This document shows, in pieces, positions 1 through 5,879 of a stretch of DNA of 37,153 nucleotides. The position numbers were made by a program, and so were the translations under genes. The stretch's first letter is position 1, and every line of letters starts with the position of its first letter. Under the pieces are notes generated by a model. That model did not search any database. It was given only the letters and a program-made list of their open reading frames with translations, and was not told the origin of the DNA. The stretch is from assembly GCA_018712265.1 (NCBI GenBank), contig DVHF01000030.1:1-37153 (forward strand), read 5' to 3'. The DNA is from Candidatus Gallacutalibacter pullicola (GTDB lineage Bacteria > Bacillota > Clostridia > Oscillospirales > Acutalibacteraceae).

Positions 1-234
1 GGAATTTCTTTACAGCGGTTTTCAAAGGTATATCTGTACTTTCCATATCCATACTGGTCAAATCCGCAGATTACAATAATATAGGCAGGTTTCAGATTAT
101 CAAATCCACGCTCGCCGCTCTTTAACATCGGAGTATCAGTAAGAGCCTGATAAAATCTTGTTCTTTTTGGAATATTCCCCTGATTCCGTTTCTGCATCTT
201 TCATCCGCATATTCAGTTTTCTTGTATCTTCCAT
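1..234 (-). pseudogene. Rpn-family (PD-(D/E)XK) nuclease/transposase fragment, frameshifted and cut by the window edge
   Basis: Read on the minus strand, an ATG at 234 has a good AAAGGAG ribosome site 6 bases upstream and opens a short frame (MEDTRKLNMRMKDAETE...). The frame changes near 180-190, after which a second frame gives RTRFYQALTDTPMLKSGE, then KPAYIIVICGFDQYG and YRYTFENRCKEI, running off the window start. These blocks (R-x-R-Y/F-Y-Q, YIIFIC-FD and YTFENRC) are hallmarks of the Rpn/PD-(D/E)XK transposase-like nucleases common in Firmicutes. The N-terminal half of the family is absent, and the usual acidic (I/V)EMQ catalytic segment reads NMRMKD here, so the copy is probably dead. 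The family call is fairly secure from motif memory. The frameshift could also be an assembly error at a contig end. Confidence 0.6.
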
Positions 235-297
235 ATATTTCTCCTTTGATTATAATATCTTATATTTTCGAAACATCAATACAATGCAATAATTTAT

Positions 298-663
298 GGT
301 AAGAACTTCCCGCGCCGCACGGAAATACGCAACTTCGATACCATCGTGGCTACCAAGGTGGCCGAAGCCAACGAAAAACTGTATATCAACCGTGAGGAAG
401 GTTTCATCGGTACCGGACTGAAGAAAGACGAGTATGTATGCAACTGTTCCGACATCGACGATGTAATTATCTTCTACAAAGACGGTAAATACAAAATTGT
501 CCGCGTGTCCGACAAATTGTTCGTCGGAAAGAACATCTTGTACGTCAACGTATTCAAGAAAAACGACAAGCGTACCATCTATAACGTCATCTACCGTGAC
601 GGAAAGGAAGGTTATTATTATATCAAACGTTTCAAAAAAATTACAGAGAAAACAAAAATTTAA
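298..663 (+). pseudogene. Fragment of a Bacteroidales-like DNA gyrase/topoisomerase IV subunit A (C-terminal blades)
   Basis: An open frame from at least 298 reads GKNFPRRTEIRNFDTI, then KVAEANEKLYINREEGFIGT, CNCSDIDDVIIFYKDGKYK and NVFKKNDKRTIYNVIYRDG. This matches what I remember of the beta-pinwheel C-terminal domain of ParC/GyrA from Bacteroidales, and is unlike Firmicutes ParC. Only about 112 codons are present. Similarity seems to end near 636 (after YYYIKRF), and the frame stops at 661-663 after a lysine-rich tail that looks unrelated. There is no start, no catalytic domain and no ribosome site. It is therefore an internal fragment flanked by unrelated DNA: either a chimeric assembly join or a captured piece of foreign DNA. 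The GTG at 346 is not a real start. Confidence 0.65.
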
Positions 664-763
664 GACAACTAATAAAAAGGCAACTAATAAAGCTGTAGAA
701 ATAGATCAATAAAATACATTATTGCTAAAGTTCCGAAATGAGATTGTATTCATACAGCTTTTA
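664..763. other. AT-rich spacer between the foreign fragment and the asd promoter
   Basis: No gene is visible. The stretch contains a short direct repeat of CAACTAATAAA (about 666-676 and 681-691). It could be the tail of the preceding fragment or the natural upstream flank of asd. No lysine riboswitch can be recognised here although the operon makes lysine precursors; if one existed upstream it has been replaced by the foreign fragment. Confidence 0.3.
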
Positions 764-791
764 TTGGACTCATACCTTGAGTTTATATAAT
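764..791 (+). promoter_or_regulatory. Predicted sigma-A promoter of the asd-dapA-dapB operon
   Basis: TTGGAC at 764-769 and a perfect TATAAT at 786-791 are separated by 16 bases. Transcription would start near 798, giving a very short leader before the AAGGAGGG ribosome site at 807-814. Confidence 0.6.
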
Positions 792-820
792 TTTGTGAAA
801 TTTATAAGGAGGGCTCTTTT

Positions 821-1909
821 ATGAGAAAGTATAAAGTGGGGATTATTGGCGCAACAGGAATGGTGGGACAGCGGTTCTCTACGCTGTTGGAAAACCATCC
901 CTGGTTTGAGGTGGCCGCACTGGCGGCAAGCTCCCGTTCTGCGGGAAAAACATACCGCGAGGCCGTTGGACCGCGCTGGGCTATGTCCACCCCTATTCCG
1001 GCATCTATGGCGGATATGGTGATTTTGGATGCTACTGCTGACGTGGAAAAAATTGCGTCCATGGTCGATTTCGTTTTCTGTGCGGTCGATATGCCGAAAG
1101 CGGAGATCCGTGCTCTGGAGGAAACATACGCCAAGGCTGAATGCCCGGTGATGTCCAACAACAGTGCGAACCGCGGCACGCCGGATGTTCCCATGATCAT
1201 CCCGGAGATCAACGCGGATCACGCAGAGATTATCCATGCGCAGAGAAAGCGTCTCGGCACAAAGCGCGGCTTCATTTCCGTAAAGTCCAACTGCTCTCTG
1301 CAAAGCTATGTTCCGGCGATCCATCCGCTGATGGATCTCGGCATCACAAAGGTTCTGGCCTGCACCTATCAGGCAATCTCCGGTGCCGGAAAGACGTTCG
1401 AGACATTCCCGGACATTATCGACAACGTGATCCCGTACATCGGCGGCGAGGAGGAGAAATCCGAGCAGGAGCCGCTGAAAATCTGGGGCCACATCGAGGG
1501 GGATCAGATTGTGAACGCATCCTCCCCGAGCATTACGGCACAGTGCCTGCGCGTTCCTGTTTCCGACGGCCACACAGCCGCCGTGTTTGCCTCCTATGAA
1601 AAGAAAATCGCCCTTGAGGAAATCATTGCAAGATGGGAAGCCTATAAGGGTGTGCCGCAGGAGCTTGGCCTGCCGAGCGCGCCGAAGCAGTTCCTGCATT
1701 ATTTCCGCGAGGATAACCGCCCGCAGAGCAAGCTGGATCGCAACCTTGAGAACGGCATGGCTGTTTCTATCGGACGCCTGCGCCCCGATACTCAGTACGA
1801 CATCAAGTTTGTCTGCCTCTCCCACAACACCCTGCGCGGCGCGGCCGGCGGCGCTGTCCTGATGGCGGAGCTCCTCTGTGCCAAGGGCTATGTCGGCTAC
1901 CGTGAGTAA
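821..1909 (+). CDS. asd: Aspartate-semialdehyde dehydrogenase
   Basis: A 362-residue cytoplasmic enzyme that reduces aspartyl-4-phosphate to aspartate semialdehyde with NADPH, the branch point to lysine, threonine and methionine. The N-terminus has the nucleotide-binding motif GIIGATGMVGQ (residues about 8-18). The catalytic cysteine is C158 in KSNCSLQSY, followed by QAISGAGKTF. The length and the SNCSLQ context fit the archaeal/fungal-type branch of the family that many Clostridia use rather than the classical E. coli branch. The start is decided by an AAGGAGG site 7 bases upstream of the ATG. It is the first gene of a lysine operon with dapA and dapB, each preceded by its own strong ribosome site. 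The identification is secure; the subfamily assignment is from memory. Confidence 0.95.
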   Translation: MRKYKVGIIGATGMVGQRFSTLLENHPWFEVAALAASSRSAGKTYREAVGPRWAMSTPIPASMADMVILDATADVEKIASMVDFVFCAVDMPKAEIRALEETYAKAECPVMSNNSANRGTPDVPMIIPEINADHAEIIHAQRKRLGTKRGFISVKSNCSLQSYVPAIHPLMDLGITKVLACTYQAISGAGKTFETFPDIIDNVIPYIGGEEEKSEQEPLKIWGHIEGDQIVNASSPSITAQCLRVPVSDGHTAAVFASYEKKIALEEIIARWEAYKGVPQELGLPSAPKQFLHYFREDNRPQSKLDRNLENGMAVSIGRLRPDTQYDIKFVCLSHNTLRGAAGGAVLMAELLCAKGYVGYRE

Positions 1910-1931
1910 GCCTTGCCGGTAAAACAAGGCT
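1909..1931 (+). other. Small hairpin between asd and dapA
   Basis: AGCCTTG and CAAGGCT can pair across a 9-base loop immediately after the asd stop. No T-run follows directly, so it looks more like an mRNA processing or stability hairpin than a terminator. Confidence 0.35.
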
Positions 1932-1974
1932 GAGGCTGTCTGCTTTTATTGATTACTGTTTTGGAGGTTCTTCC

Positions 1975-2862
1975 ATGAAAAAGACTGTTTTTACTGGATC
2001 CGGCGTTGCGATCGCTACACCGATGCACGAGGACGGTTCCGTAAATTTTGAGTGTCTCGATGCCCTCATCGACTTCCATCTGGAAAACAAAACCGACTCC
2101 ATCATCTCCTGCGGTACGACCGGCGAATCCGCCACCCTCTCCCACGAGGAGCACTGCAAGGTGCTGGAGCACACGATCCGCCGCGTGAACAAGCGTATCC
2201 CGGTGATTGCGGGCGTTGGCAGCAACGATACCGCTTATTCGCTGGAGCTGGCAAAGGAGGCCGCCGCTTATGGCGCGGATGCGCTCCTGAGCGTCACCCC
2301 CTATTACAATAAGGCGTCCCAGGCCGGTCTGGTCAAGCACTTCACCTATGTTGCCGACCGCGTCGACCTGCCGATGATCCTGTACAATGTACCGTCCCGT
2401 ACCGGCTGCTCCATCCAGCCGGAGACTTATCTGGAACTGTCGAAGCATCCGAATATTGTCGCTACCAAGGAGGCAAACGGCAATATCTCCGCCATTGCCA
2501 AGACGATCGCGCTGTGCGGCGATGATCTGGATATCTACTCCGGAAACGACGATCAGGTTCTGCCGATCCTTGCGCTGGGCGGCAAGGGCGTGATCTCCGT
2601 GTTTGCCAACATCTGTCCCGCTGAGACGCACGATATCTGCGAAAAATTCTTCCAGGGCGATCTGGCCGGGAGCCGGGAGCTGTTCCTGAAATATCTTCCG
2701 CTGATGGAGGATCTTTTCATGGACGTCAACCCCATTCCGGTAAAGGAAGCCATGAATATGATGGGTATGGAATGTGGTCCGTGCCGCCTGCCGCTGTGTG
2801 AGATGTCCCCGGCAGCAAAGGAGAAGCTTGCGGCTGCTCTGAAAAAGTACGGTTTGATCTAA
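1975..2862 (+). CDS. dapA: 4-hydroxy-tetrahydrodipicolinate synthase
   Basis: A 295-residue class I aldolase-fold enzyme that condenses pyruvate with aspartate semialdehyde, the first committed step to diaminopimelate and lysine. Visible family features are GSGVAIATPMHEDGSV at the N-terminus, the SCGTTGESATL loop (about residue 43), the catalytic tyrosine in MILYNVPSRTG, and the Schiff-base lysine in IVATKEANG (about residue 164). The length is normal. TTGGAGG about 8 bases upstream sets the ATG. In this organism the product is also the precursor of spore dipicolinate, whose synthase genes lie at 23960-25395, so this enzyme feeds both peptidoglycan and spore cores. The identification is secure. 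Confidence 0.96.
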   Translation: MKKTVFTGSGVAIATPMHEDGSVNFECLDALIDFHLENKTDSIISCGTTGESATLSHEEHCKVLEHTIRRVNKRIPVIAGVGSNDTAYSLELAKEAAAYGADALLSVTPYYNKASQAGLVKHFTYVADRVDLPMILYNVPSRTGCSIQPETYLELSKHPNIVATKEANGNISAIAKTIALCGDDLDIYSGNDDQVLPILALGGKGVISVFANICPAETHDICEKFFQGDLAGSRELFLKYLPLMEDLFMDVNPIPVKEAMNMMGMECGPCRLPLCEMSPAAKEKLAAALKKYGLI

Positions 2863-3027
2863 GGGCAGTACCGCACAATTTACGCAGAAAAGCTTGCACG
2901 GCGTCTTTCACCACGCAGAATTATGCGCGATAGCGCCTTAAAAATCCGGCCCTGCCTGGGAGCAAACCGGGATGTCCGGTATTCCGGCGGGGCCTCTATG
3001 ATGTTTGCAGAAAGCAGGATTTGAATC
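2863..3027 (+). other. 165-bp intergenic gap inside the dap operon
   Basis: Most gaps in this operon are 12-65 bp, so this one is unusually long. It contains several short self-complementary pieces (for example GCGC-GATA-GCGC near 2924-2935 and CCGG-rich segments near 2968-2992) and no T-run terminator or recognised riboswitch. A weak GCAGGA ribosome site for dapB lies at its end. I cannot assign a function. Confidence 0.3.
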
Positions 3028-3780
3028 ATGATTAGAATTTTAGTAAGCGGCTGCAACGGCCACATGGGTCACGTTGTGTGCGACTGCATCGCAGCCCGGA
3101 CAGACTGCGCCGTGGCTGCGGGACTGGATCTCGTGGTGCCGGAGCACAGCAGCTTTCCGGTATTTACAAAGCCGGAGGATATCACCGCCGGGGTGGATGT
3201 GATCATCGATTTTTCCCATCCCTCCGTATTGTCTCCCCTGCTGGCCTACGCGGTCAAAAACGGGATCCCCGCCGTCCTCTGCACCACAGGATATTCCAAA
3301 GAGCAGGTTGAGGAGATAAAAGAAGCGTCCAAAAAGATCCCCGTGTTCTATTCCAGAAATATGTCGCTGGGGATCAACCTGCTGATTGAGCTCTCCAAGA
3401 AGGCGGCGCAGGTGCTCGGCCCGCAGTTCGACATTGAGATCGTGGAAAAGCATCACAACCAGAAAATCGACGCGCCCAGCGGTACAGCCCTGATGCTGGC
3501 CGACGGCATTTCCTCTGTGCTCAGCGAGGAGCCGCATTACGTCTACGACCGCCATTCCCAGCGCAAAAAGCGCGATCCGAACGAGATCGGCATCCATTCC
3601 GTGCGCGGCGGGACCATCGTGGGCGAGCATGAGGTGATCTTTGCCGGACGGCACGAGGTGATCACGCTTGCACACAGCGCGCAGTCAAAGGAAGTTTTTG
3701 CCAACGGGGCCGTGAACGCTGCCGTGTATCTGGCAAACCAGAAGCCCGGCCTGTACGATATGTCCGATCTTTTGAAATAA
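3028..3780 (+). CDS. dapB: 4-hydroxy-tetrahydrodipicolinate reductase
   Basis: A 250-residue NAD(P)H-dependent reductase that converts the DapA product to tetrahydrodipicolinate. The Rossmann motif is GCNGHMGHV at residues about 8-16. The family signature EKHHNQKIDAPSGTA (about residues 137-151) holds the catalytic His and Lys pair and the substrate-binding loop. IDFSHPS and the C-terminal HEVIFAG stretch also fit. The length is typical. The ribosome site is weaker (GCAGGA) than those of the neighbouring genes. It lies downstream of dapA and 12 bases before the ACT-domain gene, so all four genes are probably one transcript. The identification is secure. Confidence 0.95.
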   Translation: MIRILVSGCNGHMGHVVCDCIAARTDCAVAAGLDLVVPEHSSFPVFTKPEDITAGVDVIIDFSHPSVLSPLLAYAVKNGIPAVLCTTGYSKEQVEEIKEASKKIPVFYSRNMSLGINLLIELSKKAAQVLGPQFDIEIVEKHHNQKIDAPSGTALMLADGISSVLSEEPHYVYDRHSQRKKRDPNEIGIHSVRGGTIVGEHEVIFAGRHEVITLAHSAQSKEVFANGAVNAAVYLANQKPGLYDMSDLLK

Positions 3781-3792
3781 GGGGGTTTTCTT

Positions 3793-4236
3793 ATGGGTGC
3801 GACTGTCACAACATCCAGTGACATTACCTTGATCACGCTGCAAAACTGTCCGAACAGCATTTCCTATCTGCATGGACTGCTGGAGCAGATCTCCGCTCTG
3901 GGCATCAACATCGATATGATTTCCCTGGCTCCGGCTTACGGCTCCACTACATCCATCTCCTTTACGATTTCCGACAACGATTTGGGGAAATTCCTGGAGT
4001 TTACCAAAGGAAAAATGAAAGCTGTCGTCAGCAGCGGGAACAGCAAAATTTCCATCTATGATGAACGGATGCGCAATACGCCCGGCATGGCCGCCAAGGT
4101 CTTTGGCGCGGCCGCGAAGGCCAACACCGACATCCGCATCATCACAACCTCCGAGGTGGAGATCGCCCTCCTCGTCACCTCCGCGGATTTCAACGAGACG
4201 CTTGCAGCGATCGAGGAAGCTGCGCGGGAATTTTAA
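3793..4236 (+). CDS. Stand-alone aspartokinase-type double ACT-domain protein
   Basis: A 147-residue protein consisting only of two tandem ACT domains in the arrangement found at the C-terminus of aspartate kinase. ACT1 (about residues 8-70) includes the lysine-effector-type segment INIDMISLAPAY and TSISFTISDNDL. ACT2 (about 80-147) includes NTPGMAAKVFGAAAKANTDI and IITTSEVEIALLV, matching the aspartokinase pattern MISTSEI-x-I. There is no kinase domain in frame, and the gene has its own AAGGGGG-type ribosome site overlapping the dapB stop region. Known aspartokinases of the B. subtilis LysC type use a separate beta subunit equal to these two ACT domains. By inference this protein senses lysine or threonine and acts in trans on a kinase encoded elsewhere, or on another enzyme of this operon. 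It would often be auto-annotated simply as an ACT-domain protein or aspartate kinase. Confidence 0.85.
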   Translation: MGATVTTSSDITLITLQNCPNSISYLHGLLEQISALGINIDMISLAPAYGSTTSISFTISDNDLGKFLEFTKGKMKAVVSSGNSKISIYDERMRNTPGMAAKVFGAAAKANTDIRIITTSEVEIALLVTSADFNETLAAIEEAAREF

Positions 4237-4267
4237 TCGCGTCGTAAATTCTATACAGAACCTGAAA

Positions 4268-4302
4268 AGGCTGCCGGACAGAAACCCGGCAGCCTCTTTT
4301 TA
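4268..4302 (+). terminator. Terminator of the lysine operon (probably bidirectional)
   Basis: A perfect 10-bp stem AGGCTGCCGG (4268-4277) with CCGGCAGCCT (4286-4295) and an 8-base loop is followed by CTTTTTA on the plus strand. On the minus strand the same stem is followed by TTTTC, so it can also serve the fucosidase transcript that ends at 4331. Confidence 0.9.
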
Positions 4303-4330
4303 TATGATAGTATCTGCAATTCCAAAAAGG

Positions 4331-5707
4331 TTACACAATTTTGAAAACCATCGCGATCGGCGGTCTGCTCATACGGCGGCCTGCCGGGACGGAAACAGTG
4401 AATCCATCTGTTCCGGGAATAAACGGCACTGTTTCTCCGCTGTCCAGAAAGGTCACTCTGGAAACCCTGCCGGAGTATGGGATGAAAAGTTCCGGCTCCA
4501 CCGGTTCCCGGCCATTGGGGAAAAGGCGGATGGCATAAACCGCGCCGTTTTTCTGCGTGAAAGCGATATCCCCCACCTGATAGGGCGCACAGATCCGTGT
4601 GCCATAGATAGCTTCGCCATAAGTATGCAGCCATTCTCCCAGACCGCGAAGGCTGTCCATGGCCTCCACAGGGATGCGGCCGTCCGGCTGCGGGCTGACG
4701 TTCAGAGCCAGGTTGCCGCCCTTTGCGACAATTCCCACAAGGGTGTTCACCAGCTCGCGGGGAGTCTTGTACCGATCCCCAAATTTGTAGTCGAAGTCGT
4801 CGCCCAGCGTGAGACAGCTCTCCCACGGGATCCCCAGCGGCTTATCCGGCACGCACATTTCCGGCGTGACGTAGTTTTCGTACGGTCCTCCGACGGTGCG
4901 GTCGGCGGAGAGAATGCCCGGATTGATTTTACGGGCCTCCTCCACAATCCCGCCCAAACGGATATCCTGTCCGTTGCGGGCGCAGACCCATCCAGCATCA
5001 AACCAGAGAATATCGATAGGACCGCAGTCCTGACAGAGCTCCAGCACCTGATTTTTCGTATACTGGACGAATTTTTCCCATCTCTCCGGTTCCTCTGCGG
5101 GACGGTACATCGGGCCGCGATGAGTGGGATTCGGATCCGCTATCTCCGGGGTACGGTAATAGGGTGTGTGCCAGTCTGCCTTGGAAAAATAAGCGCCTAT
5201 TCCCAACCCCTTTGCACGGAAGGCCTCGAACATCGATTTGACAATATTGGCGTGTTCATTGATATGATAGGGACAATCAGGGGAAGTCACCTTGAAATCC
5301 GAATATTTTGTGTCCCACATACAAAAGCCATCGTGGTGCTTTGTGGTAAAAAGAAGATATTGGAACCCGCAGTCCTTCGCCATCTGCGCCCATTCCTCCG
5401 GCTGGAACCGGATGGGATTAAAGGACTTGTAGAGGGAGTAATACTGTTTTTTAAAAGTAACCGGATCTGTCCAATTCACGGCTTTCCGGGACCAACCGGC
5501 ATCCTCGTCGCTGAGGGGCCATGACGCCGTGATCCCCAGCTGGCAGTAAAGCCCCCAATGGATCATCAGCGCCAGTTTCTGATCCTGAAACCATTCCAGT
5601 TTTTCCAGAACAGCCGGATCTGTGGGCCAGACGTAACTCTCTGCACTGCTGTAATTATGGACGCCTTCCTGTACAACCGCGTCCTGTGTTCCGTTTATTT
5701 CTGCCAT
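4331..5707 (-). CDS. Alpha-L-fucosidase, glycoside hydrolase family 29
   Basis: A 458-residue retaining exo-glycosidase that removes alpha-linked L-fucose from glycans such as mucin or milk oligosaccharides. The GH29 signature is clear: LALMIHWGLY near the N-terminus, TTKHHDGFCMWDTKYSDF in the middle, and the nucleophile aspartate in DILWFDAGW. A C-terminal beta-rich portion follows. No signal peptide is seen, so the enzyme is probably cytoplasmic and acts on imported oligosaccharides. The frame is open up to 5740, but the upstream residues MKRIQKGAC are encoded by the ribosome-site region itself (AAAGGAG at about 5719-5725). The ATG at 5707 with an 11-base spacing is therefore preferred. No transporter or regulator lies beside it; the next gene upstream is a YfhO-type protein. 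The family is sure; linkage specificity cannot be told. Confidence 0.93.
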   Translation of the reverse strand: MAEINGTQDAVVQEGVHNYSSAESYVWPTDPAVLEKLEWFQDQKLALMIHWGLYCQLGITASWPLSDEDAGWSRKAVNWTDPVTFKKQYYSLYKSFNPIRFQPEEWAQMAKDCGFQYLLFTTKHHDGFCMWDTKYSDFKVTSPDCPYHINEHANIVKSMFEAFRAKGLGIGAYFSKADWHTPYYRTPEIADPNPTHRGPMYRPAEEPERWEKFVQYTKNQVLELCQDCGPIDILWFDAGWVCARNGQDIRLGGIVEEARKINPGILSADRTVGGPYENYVTPEMCVPDKPLGIPWESCLTLGDDFDYKFGDRYKTPRELVNTLVGIVAKGGNLALNVSPQPDGRIPVEAMDSLRGLGEWLHTYGEAIYGTRICAPYQVGDIAFTQKNGAVYAIRLFPNGREPVEPELFIPYSGRVSRVTFLDSGETVPFIPGTDGFTVSVPAGRRMSRPPIAMVFKIV

Positions 5708-5738
5708 GGCGGCGCACGCTCCTTTCTGAATCCTTTTC

Positions 5739-5767
5739 AAGATATCACATTCTCACGCGAAAGACAA
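5739..5767 (-). promoter_or_regulatory. Possible promoter of the fucosidase gene
   Basis: On the minus strand TTGTCT (5767-5762) and TATCTT (5744-5739) are 17 bases apart in the 172-bp gap after the YfhO gene. Both boxes are imperfect. The gap shows no terminator, so read-through from the YfhO gene is also possible. Confidence 0.35.
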
Positions 5768-5879
5768 CTGCAATATCCGGATTTTTCTAGCTTTCAGCTG
5801 TGGTTCTCTAAAAATTTTGTGAAAGGATCGAAAACGATGCTATTGCAAAACTTTATCGTATGCCGCCAGTGAACGGGAC

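Noticed and set aside
664-820. Lysine riboswitch upstream of asd
   Set aside because: The space between the foreign fragment and the promoter is too short and none of the conserved L-box blocks can be seen.
770-1927. 385-codon minus-strand frame opposite asd
   Set aside because: It is antisense to asd, overlaps its promoter and has no supporting motif.
4058-5524. Open frame of 488 codons on the plus strand opposite the fucosidase
   Set aside because: It is antisense to a clear GH29 gene, has no family motif and no ribosome site, and its composition (Arg/Ser/His-rich) is that of a mirror frame.
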